Shown one piece after another: positions 55,040-63,804 of a stretch of DNA of 64,000 nucleotides. The stretch's first letter is position 1, and the number at the start of each line of letters is the position of its first letter. The translations under genes were made by a program, and so were the position numbers. Under the pieces are notes generated by a model. It did no database searches and was not told the DNA's origin. It worked only from the letters and a program-made list of their open reading frames with translations. This DNA is from Erythrobacteraceae bacterium WH01K (GTDB taxonomy: Bacteria; Pseudomonadota; Alphaproteobacteria; Sphingomonadales; Sphingomonadaceae): contig CP115966.1 of assembly GCA_027941995.1 (NCBI GenBank), forward strand, positions 2,480,001-2,544,000, read 5' to 3'.

Positions 55040-55759
55040 ATGGTTCCCGTTTCGTTCGCTGATACAGAGCTGCTGCTCACGAAAGGCCGTGCGTTGTACT
55101 GGCCGCGCGAGAACGCGCTGCTGGTGGCCGACCTGCATCTCGAAAAGGCGAGCTTCTATGCCCGGCATGGCCAGATGCTGCCGCCTTATGACACACGCGA
55201 GACCCTGGAACGGGTGGCGAAGGAAGTGCTCGAAACAGGAGCGAGGCGCGTCATCACGCTGGGCGACAATTTCCACGATGCCGACGGCGCGACGCGGCTG
55301 GACGATCACGATTGCGCGTTGCTGGAATCGCTGACCGGCTCGCTCGACTGGATCTGGATTACCGGCAACCACGACACGCGCCGGGACGGCAGCGTCGCGG
55401 AGGCACGCTGCGGCGGGACCTTGGTCGAGGAAATGGAGCTTGGCGGCGTGATCCTGCGGCACGAGGCGAAACGGGGGGAGACCCGCCCGGAAATCTCGGG
55501 CCATTACCATCCCAAGCTGACGGTCAGCGTGCAGCGCCGCCGCATCAGCCGGCCTTGCGCCGTGCTGGCGGATACGGGCGCGGGAACGCACCGCATGATC
55601 GCGCCTGCCTTCGGCGCGTTCACCGGTGGGATGCCGGCAGGCGACCGCGCCATCTTGAAAGCACTGCAACCCGCCCGTTCGATCGAGGCCGTCCTGCCGG
55701 CAGGGGGGCGGCTTGCCCGCTTCCCGCTGTGGCGGGAGGGGGCACGGGTCGCGGCATGA
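55040..55759 (+). CDS. pdeM: Ligase-associated DNA-damage-response endonuclease PdeM
   Basis: A 239-residue calcineurin-like metallophosphoesterase. Metal-ligand motifs are LLVADLHLEKASFYARHG (GDLH-type), VITLGDNFHD (GDxxD), ITGNHDTR (GNHD/E) and ISGHYHPK (GHxH). It belongs to the Lhr-ligase-associated set of DNA repair nucleases; the helicase and ligase partners are not in this window. It starts at 55040, divergent from hemF. Confidence 0.85.
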   Translation: MVPVSFADTELLLTKGRALYWPRENALLVADLHLEKASFYARHGQMLPPYDTRETLERVAKEVLETGARRVITLGDNFHDADGATRLDDHDCALLESLTGSLDWIWITGNHDTRRDGSVAEARCGGTLVEEMELGGVILRHEAKRGETRPEISGHYHPKLTVSVQRRRISRPCAVLADTGAGTHRMIAPAFGAFTGGMPAGDRAILKALQPARSIEAVLPAGGRLARFPLWREGARVAA

Positions 55760-55858
55760 GGCGGAGAAAAGGCGCGCATCCTTCTCAATCCACCTAGCAA
55801 AAGTCGCGCTTTGGCCCTATGTCAGCCTTCCAACGAAACAAGACAAAGGAATCGCCCC

Positions 55859-56401
55859 ATAGCTCGTCCACCCCGTCGTTCCCTGCAGCCGCCAACCAAG
55901 AGCGGCCCTCGCTACGACCAGTTCATCCAGTCCGAGAAAGTCCGCGTCATCGATGATGAAGGGGAAAATCTCGGTGTCATGTACACCAATGAAGCGATCG
56001 AACAGGCGGCCGAAGCCGGCCTGAATCTCGTCGAGGTGTCGCCGAATGCAAATCCGCCGGTCTGCAAGTTCCTCGATGTGGGCAAGCATCGGTTCGAAGC
56101 GCAGAAAAAGGCCAATCTGCAGCGCAAGACGCAAAAGACGCAGGACATCAAAGAGGTCAAGATGCGTCCGAACATCGATACGCATGACTACGATGTCAAA
56201 ATGCGCAACGTGAACAAGTTCATCGACAATGGCGACAAGGTGAAGGTGACCCTGCGGTTCCGCGGGCGCGAGATGGCGCACCAGAATCTGGGCATGGACC
56301 TGCTGAACCGTGTCCGCGACGACATGGAAGAAACCGCCAAGGTCGAAGCCTTCCCGCGGCTCGAAGGTCGCCAGATGCTGATGGTCCTCGCGCCGAAGTG
56401 A
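55859..56401 (+). CDS. infC: Translation initiation factor IF-3, with an AUA start codon
   Basis: IF-3 binds the 30S subunit and proofreads the start codon and initiator tRNA. The 180-residue protein shows [20 protein letters not shown] and [20 protein letters not shown] (N-domain), the linker, and [20 protein letters not shown] and [17 protein letters not shown] (C-domain). There is no ATG, GTG or nearby TTG in frame. AAAGGA sits eight bases before an ATA at 55859 that begins the typical IARPPRR, so I read it as the start. Rare start codons of infC allow IF-3 to limit its own synthesis. Confidence 0.9.
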   Translation: MARPPRRSLQPPTKSGPRYDQFIQSEKVRVIDDEGENLGVMYTNEAIEQAAEAGLNLVEVSPNANPPVCKFLDVGKHRFEAQKKANLQRKTQKTQDIKEVKMRPNIDTHDYDVKMRNVNKFIDNGDKVKVTLRFRGREMAHQNLGMDLLNRVRDDMEETAKVEAFPRLEGRQMLMVLAPK

Positions 56402-56411
56402 CCGTGCGGGC

Positions 56412-56699
56412 TTGAGCGGGCCGGAACCGTTCCGGAAACCTTTCTTCCGCCGCCGGAAGAGGAGCGAGGCCGGGTTGTTCGCGCGGTTCGGCCAATGGCT
56501 GGACCGGGGCTCGCCCGGCAAACCGCCGCGCGGTAAGCCTCCGCCGGACAAAGGACCGGAAAGCGGAGGGGGACCGGAAAGCGGAGGGGGACCGGAAAGC
56601 GGAGCGCCTGTCATCCCGACAGGGCCCGGCGGGTCCGGACTGTCGGGCGGCGCGGCCGCCCCCCTCGATGAGGACGCGCGCCTCCACTCTAGCGATTGA
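56412..56699 (+). CDS. Small low-complexity protein (doubtful)
   Basis: A 95-codon frame from a TTG starts 10 bases after infC. The basic N-terminal segment (FRKPFFRRRKRSEAGLFARFG) is followed by a Gly/Pro/Glu-rich stretch from three 18-base repeats. It shows no family and no ribosome site, and composition alone could produce it. Low confidence that it is a gene. Confidence 0.25.
   Translation: MSGPEPFRKPFFRRRKRSEAGLFARFGQWLDRGSPGKPPRGKPPPDKGPESGGGPESGGGPESGAPVIPTGPGGSGLSGGAAAPLDEDARLHSSD
56553..56604 (+). repeat. Three tandem copies of an 18-base unit
   Basis: GGACCGGAAAGCGGAGGG is repeated at 56553, 56571 and, incompletely, 56589. It keeps the frame of the overlapping doubtful ORF, giving GPESGG repeats. 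Such a run can change length between strains. Confidence 0.8.
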
Positions 56700-56702
56700 G
56701 GC

Positions 56703-57584
56703 CTACTCGGTCCGGAAATCCAGCACGGTAAACCGCGCAGGGCCGGTGGCATAGACCCCGTGCCCTCGCCCGCCCTTGCCGCCCAGCGTGAAGCCGATGC
56801 GCGCGGCGTTTTCCAGTGACCGGCGAAATTCGCCCGGCGCGCTCTCGCGATCGAAAGTTTTCACCGCAATCCAGTTGTCGGCGAGCTCGAGCGAGATCGA
56901 AAACGTGCCTGGAGCAAGCCGCACGACCTTGTCCGAAGGGGCATACCAGCGCGCAAATCGGTATTGGTCGCGGGCGGACCAATTATCGCCCCGCACCTGG
57001 AAATACAGCGATAACGTCGCCGGGGTTCCCGGCCATTCCTGGGGATGGAACTGCGTGCCCGGCGCCGCATCGATGCGATAGGTCATCGTGATGCGCCTTG
57101 CATTCGCCAGGTCCACCTGCATGGCAGAGGCGGGTGCAGTCACGTAATGGACGTGCCCTGCCTGCGGGCTTGGGTAGGGGAAATCGAAGCTCCATCCGCC
57201 ATTCATCGCTGGCCCTTGCTGCGTGGGCCTGAGCGGCATTCCGGGCGACCGGCTCTTTCCGCGAATAACCGGCCCGATTTCCCAGTTCGCGGCATTCGCA
57301 GCCGGGCCATCGAAAACCGTCCGTAAAGGCACCTGAGCCCGGTACGGCTCTGACGCTCCTGCCCCTGTTATCCGGCGCGGCCTGTCGGGCGCGGATTTTT
57401 CCGGTACAGGGATTTCCGCTCGGGGCGCTACGGGCGCGCGCACGGCCGGGGTGTTCACACCCGGATAGGGTCGCGCCTGCCTGTATTCCTGGCCCATGGC
57501 CGTGGCTGCAAACGCAGTGGCTGCAAGCCCGTTCGCAGCCATAGAACAGGCGGCGATAAGGGAAGCTGTCTTCATGCGTTTCAT
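56703..57584 (-). CDS. Secreted protein of unknown function, carbohydrate-binding-like
   Basis: A 293-residue exported protein (signal peptide ending near FAATAMGQ). A proline-rich linker (residues 40-85) precedes a beta-sandwich domain rich in aromatics: NGGWSFDFPYPSPQAGHVHY, RITMTYRIDAAPGTQFHPQE, ATLSLYFQVRGDNWSARDQY and RFARWYAPSDKVVRLAPGTF. The fold pattern resembles lectin- or carbohydrate-binding modules, but I do not recognise the family. Divergent from the anion transporter. ATG 57584 or 57575. Confidence 0.7.
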   Translation of the reverse strand: MKRMKTASLIAACSMAANGLAATAFAATAMGQEYRQARPYPGVNTPAVRAPVAPRAEIPVPEKSAPDRPRRITGAGASEPYRAQVPLRTVFDGPAANAANWEIGPVIRGKSRSPGMPLRPTQQGPAMNGGWSFDFPYPSPQAGHVHYVTAPASAMQVDLANARRITMTYRIDAAPGTQFHPQEWPGTPATLSLYFQVRGDNWSARDQYRFARWYAPSDKVVRLAPGTFSISLELADNWIAVKTFDRESAPGEFRRSLENAARIGFTLGGKGGRGHGVYATGPARFTVLDFRTE

Positions 57585-57695
57585 ACTGCCATGAAGCGAC
57601 CCAACCGGACCTGACGTTCCCGTTCACGCGCGGGAAAGTGCCCTTCCCCTTCCCGCCAAGCTGTGGTTGAACCGGCGACGGAGGGGAATTCGAGG

Positions 57696-59108
57696 ATGAC
57701 TGCACGAACAATCGGGCTGCTGGTCGGCGCGCTGGCCCTGGCATTCGGCGTCTTCGCGCCGCCGCCTGCCGGAATGACCCGGGAAGCGTTGATCGTGGCG
57801 GGGCTGGTCGTCCTGATGGCCGCGTGGTGGATGACGGAAGCCCTGCCGCTGACCGCAACCGCGCTGATGCCATTCATCGTCCTGCCCTTCACCGGGGTCA
57901 GCGACGCGCGGACGACGGCCAGTACCTATTATTCCCCGATCCTGTTCCTCCTCTTGGGCGGCGCATTCATCGCCCTCGCCATCGAACGCACGGGGCTGCA
58001 CAAACGGCTGGCGACAGCGATCCTGAATGCGCTGGGGCAGCGCGGCGGGCAGGCAGGACTGCTCATCGCCTTCATGGCGAGTGCGGCGATCCTGTCGATG
58101 CTCATCTCCAATACCTCCACCACGCTCATCATGATGCCGATGGCGATTGCCGTTCTGGCCGGGGGAGGAAGCGGGGAAGACACGGCGGACGGTCTTTACG
58201 GCGCCTTGCCGATGGGGATCGCCTTTGCCGCCAGCATCGGCGGGCTGGGCACGCTGGTCGGCTCCCCCACCAATGCGATTGCGGTAGGCCTGCTGGAGAC
58301 ATCCATCGGCGTGCAGATCAGCTTTGCGGAGTGGATGCTGTACGGACTGCCCGTCGTCGTGATCGGCGTGCCCGCAGCGGCGTTCGTCATCGCGCGGGTG
58401 CAACGGGTCGCCGCGCATCCCTTCGATGTGGCCAAGGCGCGAGACGCCATCGCCCAGGATACGCCTCTCGGCACGCCGCAGAAGCGGGTCATGGCAGTGG
58501 TGGCCCTCACGTTCCTGGCCTGGATGACCAGGCTGCTGGTCGCGCCCTACCTCCCCACGGGAAGCTGGACGGACGGGACGATCGCCATCTTCGCCAGCCT
58601 CGCGCTGTTCCTGCTGCCCGACGGCACGGGCCGTCCGCTGCTGACATGGCAGGAAGCCGACCGCGCGCCATGGGGTGTCATCATGATGTTCGGCGGCGGG
58701 CTGGCCCTCGCCGCGGGCATGGGCGCGAGCGGGCTTGCCGACTGGCTGGGCAATGCGTTGCTGGTGCTGGAAACCGTGCCGCTGCTGCTGGTCGCGCTGG
58801 CGCTGGTCGCGATGGTCGTCCTGATCACCGAATTTGCCAGCAATGTCGCCACTGCCAGCGCGATCATCCCGGTCGTCGCCAGCCTGGTCGTGGCGCTGGG
58901 GGCCGACCCGGTGCTGCTTGCCATGCCGGCCGCCCTCGCCGCCAGTTGGGGCTTCATGCTGCCGGCCGGAACCGGACCCAATGCCATCGCGTGGGCGACG
59001 GGCCGGATCAGGATAGAACGCATGGTGAAGGCGGGCCTGATCCTCGACCTGCTCGGCATCGGCCTGATCGTCGGCGCGGTCTGGCTGGTGGCTGCTGTGT
59101 TCGCTTGA
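57696..59108 (+). CDS. DASS-family (SLC13) divalent anion:sodium symporter
   Basis: A 470-residue inner-membrane transporter with about 11 transmembrane helices. Both copies of the DASS re-entrant signature are visible: MLISNTSTTLIMMPMAIAVL and TEFASNVATASAIIPVVASL, with the SPTNAIAVG substrate loop and the C-terminal PAGTGPNAIAWATGRI. It would import dicarboxylates, citrate or sulfate with sodium. ATG 57696 follows GGAGGGG. Confidence 0.92.
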   Translation: MTARTIGLLVGALALAFGVFAPPPAGMTREALIVAGLVVLMAAWWMTEALPLTATALMPFIVLPFTGVSDARTTASTYYSPILFLLLGGAFIALAIERTGLHKRLATAILNALGQRGGQAGLLIAFMASAAILSMLISNTSTTLIMMPMAIAVLAGGGSGEDTADGLYGALPMGIAFAASIGGLGTLVGSPTNAIAVGLLETSIGVQISFAEWMLYGLPVVVIGVPAAAFVIARVQRVAAHPFDVAKARDAIAQDTPLGTPQKRVMAVVALTFLAWMTRLLVAPYLPTGSWTDGTIAIFASLALFLLPDGTGRPLLTWQEADRAPWGVIMMFGGGLALAAGMGASGLADWLGNALLVLETVPLLLVALALVAMVVLITEFASNVATASAIIPVVASLVVALGADPVLLAMPAALAASWGFMLPAGTGPNAIAWATGRIRIERMVKAGLILDLLGIGLIVGAVWLVAAVFA

Positions 59109-59256
59109 AGCGGACGGGCGGACACGATAATCGCCGCCCTATCACGACGCGCCCGGTGGAGATGCGCTCCTGCGGAGGTTAGGAGCGGGCCGCCCCGACG
59201 GTGCAGACCACGGCTCCTGCCTTCCTGGGAGCATATGTAACAGGAAGCCTGTCCCA

Positions 59257-60588
59257 ATGACCGATACGCCCAGCACCGCCGATTCCGCGACCGAACAGCC
59301 GACCCCGCGCCGCAATCCCAAGCCCGAGGTCACGACCATCGGCGGACGCGAACTGAAGCCTGCAACCCTGATGATGGGGCATGGCTTCGACCCCGCCCTG
59401 TCCGAAGGTTCGCTGAAAAGTCCCGTTTTCCTTACCAGCACCTTCGCCTTCGAGAGCGCGGCGGCGGGCAAGCGTCACTTCGAAGGCATTACCGGCCAGC
59501 GCCCGGGCGGCGCAGACGGCCTCGTCTATTCGCGCTTCAACGGCCCGAACCAGGAAATTCTGGAGGATCGCCTCGCGATCTGGGACGGCGCGGAAGAGGC
59601 GCTCAGCTTCTCCAGCGGCATGACCGCTATCGCCATCCTGATGCTGGCCGCCTGCAAGGCGGGTGACGTGATCGTCCACTCCGGGCCCTTGTACGCCGCA
59701 TCGGAAGGCTTCGTCGCCAAGACCATGGCGAAATACGGCGTGACCTATATCGACTTCCCAGCCGGCGCGAGCGCCGAGAAACTGGACGAGGTGATGAAGG
59801 CGGCGAAGGCCAAGGCCGAGGAACAGGGCGGCGAGGTTCCACTGATCTACCTCGAAAGCCCCGGCAACCCGACCAATGCGCTGGTCGATATCGAGGCGGT
59901 AAAGGTAGCGCGCGATGCGCATTTCGATCCCGACCGCTGTCCCATCGCGATCGACAACACCTTCCTCGGCCCCCTGTGGCAGCGCCCGCTGGAGCATGGC
60001 GCGGACCTGGTGGTCTACAGCCTGACCAAGTATGTCGGCGGCCATTCCGACCTCGTGGCGGGCAGCGTTGCCGGGCCGAAGCGGTTCATCGATGCCATCC
60101 GCGCGCTCAGGAACACGATGGGCGGCATTGCCGATCCCAACACTGCGTGGATGCTGTGCCGCAGCCTCGAGACCGTGGAACTGCGCATGCAGCGCGCCGG
60201 CGAGAACGCTGCCAGGGTCTGCGAATTCCTGAAACAGCATCCCAAGGTCGACGGCCTGGGCTATCTCGGCATGATCGAGGACGAGCGTCAGAAGGACATC
60301 TACGACCGGCATTGTCTGGGCGCAGGCAGCACCTTCTCGCTGTTCCTGAAAGGCGGCGAAGAGGAATGCTTCCACTTCCTCGACAATCTGAAGGTCGCCA
60401 AGCTGGCCGTAAGCCTCGGCGGGACGGAGACGCTCGCCAGCCACCCGGCCAGCATGACGCACCTCTCGGTCGCCCATGGCCGCCGGCAGGAACTCGGCAT
60501 CACCGACAGCCTCGTGCGCATCAGCATCGGGATCGAGGACGCGGACGACCTGATCGCCGACTTCGAGCAGGCGCTGGAAGCGGTCTGA
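59257..60588 (+). CDS. Cystathionine gamma-synthase-family PLP enzyme
   Basis: A 443-residue PLP enzyme of the Cys/Met metabolism family. The PLP lysine is in VYSLTKYVGGHSDLVAGSVA, with the aspartate in PIAIDNTFLGPLWQRPLEHG and the substrate-binding YSRFNGPNQEILEDRLAIWD. It could be methionine gamma-lyase, cystathionine gamma-synthase or homocysteine-forming; the family members are hard to separate from sequence alone. An N-terminal extension of about 35 residues (Pro/Thr-rich) is unusual. AGGAAG precedes the ATG. A leader of about 150 bases holds a GCTCCT/AGGAGC hairpin (see findings). Confidence 0.88.
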   Translation: MTDTPSTADSATEQPTPRRNPKPEVTTIGGRELKPATLMMGHGFDPALSEGSLKSPVFLTSTFAFESAAAGKRHFEGITGQRPGGADGLVYSRFNGPNQEILEDRLAIWDGAEEALSFSSGMTAIAILMLAACKAGDVIVHSGPLYAASEGFVAKTMAKYGVTYIDFPAGASAEKLDEVMKAAKAKAEEQGGEVPLIYLESPGNPTNALVDIEAVKVARDAHFDPDRCPIAIDNTFLGPLWQRPLEHGADLVVYSLTKYVGGHSDLVAGSVAGPKRFIDAIRALRNTMGGIADPNTAWMLCRSLETVELRMQRAGENAARVCEFLKQHPKVDGLGYLGMIEDERQKDIYDRHCLGAGSTFSLFLKGGEEECFHFLDNLKVAKLAVSLGGTETLASHPASMTHLSVAHGRRQELGITDSLVRISIGIEDADDLIADFEQALEAV

Positions 60589-60592
60589 TCCG

Positions 60593-61393
60593 ATGAGCGC
60601 GCCCAGCCCCGTCTGTCTCGTCATCGGAGCCGGTGCCGGGATCGGCGGGCATGTGGCGCAGCGCTTCGCCGAGGGCGGCTATCATGCCGTCCTCGCGCGG
60701 CGATCGGGCGAGGCGGGGCTGGCGAAGCTGGTCCGGCAAATCGAGGATGCGGGAGGCGAGGCGAGCGGCACGCTTCTGGATGCCGCGGCGGACGGCACGA
60801 TCGAGGAACTGGTGGAGCGTGTCGAAAGCGATATCGGCCCGATCTCCTGCGCGGTCTACAATCTGGGCGCGCAGATCGGGAACCGGGCACTGGCGGGCAC
60901 ACCGCACCGGACCTTCGAACTGGGCTGGCGGCTGGGCACGTTCGGCCTCTTCCGGCTCGCCCACATCCTTGCCCCGCGCATGGTCGAGCGCGGTGCCGGA
61001 ACCATCCTCGTCACCAGCGCTACCGCGGCCGTGCGCGGCAATGCCGGGCAGCATAGCCACGCTGCGGCGATGGGCGGGCGGCGGATGCTGTGCCAGACCC
61101 TGAATGCCGAACTGGCGCCGCAGGGTGTCCATGTGGCGCACGTGGTGGTCGATGGGCCCGTTGACGCGCCGGATACGCTGGGCAGGATGCTGGGCGAGAA
61201 TTTCGAGGCGTACAAACAGGCAAAGGGCGAGGACGGTATGATCGACCCCGCGGCGATCGCCGAAACCTACTGGCACCTGGCGCACCAGCCGCGCAATTGC
61301 TGGAGCCACGAAGTGGATATCCGGCCCTTCTCCAACACCGCGTGGTGGAACGACAATCCGGCACCCGGGCTTTCTGCGAAAGACGTGACCTGA
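60593..61393 (+). CDS. SDR-family protein without the catalytic Tyr-Lys pair
   Basis: A 266-residue protein with an SDR Rossmann fold: [20 protein letters not shown] for cofactor binding, and the beta-strand/serine segment [16 protein letters not shown]. Where active SDRs have YxxxK, this one reads [20 protein letters not shown], so tyrosine and lysine are both replaced (His and Met by alignment). C-terminal [20 protein letters not shown] is family-like. It is likely non-catalytic or has a changed mechanism. It lies between a PLP enzyme and purT, with overlap to purT. Confidence 0.85.
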   Translation: MSAPSPVCLVIGAGAGIGGHVAQRFAEGGYHAVLARRSGEAGLAKLVRQIEDAGGEASGTLLDAAADGTIEELVERVESDIGPISCAVYNLGAQIGNRALAGTPHRTFELGWRLGTFGLFRLAHILAPRMVERGAGTILVTSATAAVRGNAGQHSHAAAMGGRRMLCQTLNAELAPQGVHVAHVVVDGPVDAPDTLGRMLGENFEAYKQAKGEDGMIDPAAIAETYWHLAHQPRNCWSHEVDIRPFSNTAWWNDNPAPGLSAKDVT

Positions 61394-62562
61394 TGGCGTT
61401 CACTGCGAAGATCCTGCTCCTCGGCTCCGGCGAACTGGGGCGCGAATTCATTATCTCGGCCAAGCGGCTGGGCGCGTATGTCGTCGCCTGCGACAGCTAT
61501 GCAGACGCGCCGGCAATGCAGGTGGCGGACGAGAGCGAGGTCTTCTCCATGCTCGACGGCGACGCCTTGCGCAGCGTCGCCCAGCGGCACGAACCCGATT
61601 ACGTGGTGCCCGAGGTCGAGGCGATCCGGACCGAGGTGCTGGCCGATCTCGAAGCGTCCGGGTTCAATATCGTGCCCAGCGCACGCGCGACACAGATGAC
61701 CATGAACCGCGACGCCATCCGCGATCTGGCGGCGCAGGAGCTGGGGATTACCACCAGCACCTATCGCTATGCCGAAAGCCTGGACGAAGTTCGCGCTGCG
61801 GCCGAGGTGACGGGTTTTCCCTGCGTCATCAAGCCGGTCATGTCCTCCTCCGGCAAAGGCCAGAGCACCGTGCATTCAGCCAGGGAGCTTGAGGCTGCAT
61901 GGGATTACGCCTGCGCCGGTATGCGCGGCGACAGGGCGCGTGTCATCGTCGAAGGCTTCATCGATTTCGACTACGAAATCACGCTGCTGACGGTGCGTCA
62001 CAAGGACGGCGTGACCTTCTGCCCGCCCATCGGCCATCGGCAGGAACGCGGCGACTACCGCGAAAGCTGGCAACCGGCCGCCATGGCGGACGGCCCCATC
62101 GCGGCGGCGCAGGACATGGCCCGCCGGGTCGTGGATGCGCTGGCATCAGGCGGGGCGGGCTACGGCCTGTTCGGCGTCGAGTTCTTCGTTCGGGGCGAGA
62201 ACGTCATTTTCTCGGAACTCAGCCCCCGGCCCCACGATACGGGTATGGTCACGCTGGCGAGCCAGAACCTGTCGGAATTCGACCTTCACGCAAGGGCGAT
62301 CATGGGTCTCCCCATCCCGCAAGAAATCCGCGCGCGCCCGTCGGCAAGCGCCGTCATCCTGGCCGACCGGGAAAGCGAGGACTTTCGCTATGAAGGAATG
62401 GCGGACGCCATGACAGGCGGCGCGGATGTGCGCATCTTCGGCAAACCCGTGACCCGCCCATATCGCCGGATGGGCGTCGCACTCGCCTCGGCGGCGGATA
62501 CCGATACCGCTCTCCGCGTTGCAGGCGAAGCGGCATCGACGGTCACGATTTCCTACGAATGA
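61393..62562 (+). CDS. purT: Formate-dependent GAR transformylase
   Basis: A 389-residue ATP-grasp enzyme that formylates glycinamide ribonucleotide with formate and ATP in purine synthesis. It starts [20 protein letters not shown] (preATP-grasp), followed by [20 protein letters not shown] (glycine-rich ATP loop), [40 protein letters not shown] with the metal-binding glutamate and asparagine, and ends with [19 protein letters not shown] at 61393 overlaps the SDR stop. An alternative to the folate-dependent PurN. Confidence 0.94.
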   Translation: MAFTAKILLLGSGELGREFIISAKRLGAYVVACDSYADAPAMQVADESEVFSMLDGDALRSVAQRHEPDYVVPEVEAIRTEVLADLEASGFNIVPSARATQMTMNRDAIRDLAAQELGITTSTYRYAESLDEVRAAAEVTGFPCVIKPVMSSSGKGQSTVHSARELEAAWDYACAGMRGDRARVIVEGFIDFDYEITLLTVRHKDGVTFCPPIGHRQERGDYRESWQPAAMADGPIAAAQDMARRVVDALASGGAGYGLFGVEFFVRGENVIFSELSPRPHDTGMVTLASQNLSEFDLHARAIMGLPIPQEIRARPSASAVILADRESEDFRYEGMADAMTGGADVRIFGKPVTRPYRRMGVALASAADTDTALRVAGEAASTVTISYE

Positions 62563-62569
62563 AGCGGCT

Positions 62570-63208
62570 TCAGCCCTGAGGCTCCATGTTCTGCCGGGCG
62601 AGTGCGGTTTTCACGCCCTCATCCGCCTCCATCCGGTCGCGGTGCGCGGATAACGACGGGTAATCCCCCAGCGACAGCGGCGTCTGGTCGAGCCAGCGCA
62701 CGAGGACATAGAGGAACGCGTCGGCAAAGCTCTTCTCGCCCAGATACCATTCGCCGCCGGCATCGGAGAGCTTCTTCTCCATCCGTTCGTAATGGCCGCG
62801 AAGCGTATCGTAGGCGGCCTGCTTCACTTCTTCCTGTGCCGACTCGCTTTCGGCGAAGTTCTGCGCGGCAAAATGCGGGCCGTAAGAGGCATGGACTTCA
62901 GTCGTCATGTACGACAGCGCCTCCGCCTCGCGGCGGCCCAGCGTAGTGTCGCGCGCATAGCGGTCCTTGCCATGCTCCGCCCCCAACCAGCCGAGGATCG
63001 CCGAAAGCTCTGTCAGCACATCGCCATCGGCAAAACGGATTGCCGGCACTTTCCCCTTGGGGTTGATCTTAAGATAGGCGTCCTTCTTGTGGTCACCATA
63101 GTCCATATTCTCGACCGCAACCGGTGCATCCAGCCACGCGACCGCGATGTTGGCGGCGAGCGAGCAGGTGCCGGGCATGGTGTAGAGGGTATCTTGGTTA
63201 TCGGGCAT
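62570..63208 (-). CDS. Beta-class glutathione S-transferase
   Basis: A 212-residue GST. The N-terminal thioredoxin-like domain has LYTMPGTCSLAANIAVAWLD (serine/cysteine region typical of beta-class enzymes), KINPKGKVPAIRFADGDVLT with the cis-proline, and ELSAILGWLGAEHG. The C-terminal helical domain ends with KSFADAFLYVLVRWLDQTPL, the conserved N-cap Asp. ATG 63208 (or 63211) follows AAGGAG. Functions in detoxification; unlike the truncated GST at 7273 it is complete. Confidence 0.92.
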   Translation of the reverse strand: MPDNQDTLYTMPGTCSLAANIAVAWLDAPVAVENMDYGDHKKDAYLKINPKGKVPAIRFADGDVLTELSAILGWLGAEHGKDRYARDTTLGRREAEALSYMTTEVHASYGPHFAAQNFAESESAQEEVKQAAYDTLRGHYERMEKKLSDAGGEWYLGEKSFADAFLYVLVRWLDQTPLSLGDYPSLSAHRDRMEADEGVKTALARQNMEPQG

Positions 63209-63351
63209 CATTTTTCTCCTTTGCCCCAAATACGCATTGAACAGCCCGAAGGTCCCCTGTCGTCCGCGCGGGATTTGCCAACAGCGATCGGAAAGACGAC
63301 AAGAAGCAGTCTTGGGCGAATGCCAGCGAAAAACCGCAGGGAGGGACTGCC

Positions 63352-63780
63352 GTGCCAATAACCAGCCACCAGCGCAGCCTTGTCGTCGCGGGTGCCGTGC
63401 TATTTCTGCTTGGCCTGCTGCAGGGAGGCGTGGTCCAGATTTTTCTCAACCCGCGCATGGGATTGTCCGCTCATCTGACGGCCGTGCAAAGCGGCATGGC
63501 AATGATGATAGCGGGCGCCCTGTGGGGCTCTGCCAACCTTCCAGCGAACTTGTCGAACATCGGTAGATGGACGATCATTGCCGGCATGTTCGGCCTGTGG
63601 ACTGCGCTGACGGTGTCTGCCGCTACCGGGGCAAGCGACAACCTGCCCATTGCAGGCGCTGGCTATTCAGCCGCCAAATCGGTGGAAATCTTGGTCACGA
63701 TAGCGATCGGGCTCAGCAGCATCTCGATGACGATAGGCTGGCTGGTATTTGTCGCAGGACTGCTGCGCAAGCGGGGTTGA
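63352..63780 (+). CDS. Small four-helix membrane protein, hydroxylaminobenzene mutase-like
   Basis: A 142-residue inner-membrane protein with about four transmembrane helices. The segment LQGGVVQIFLNPRMGLSAHL resembles the NPRMGLSAHL signature of HabA/HabB-type hydroxylaminobenzene mutases and their uncharacterised relatives. The enzyme activity is not established. GTG start at 63352 behind GGGAGGG. It is divergent from the GST. Confidence 0.65.
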   Translation: MPITSHQRSLVVAGAVLFLLGLLQGGVVQIFLNPRMGLSAHLTAVQSGMAMMIAGALWGSANLPANLSNIGRWTIIAGMFGLWTALTVSAATGASDNLPIAGAGYSAAKSVEILVTIAIGLSSISMTIGWLVFVAGLLRKRG

Positions 63781-63804
63781 CGCGGGCGCTGTTCGCGCAG
63801 TGCT

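Noticed and set aside
59109-59256. SAM-II riboswitch
   Set aside because: The conserved SAM-II core is not present by eye; only a generic hairpin is seen.
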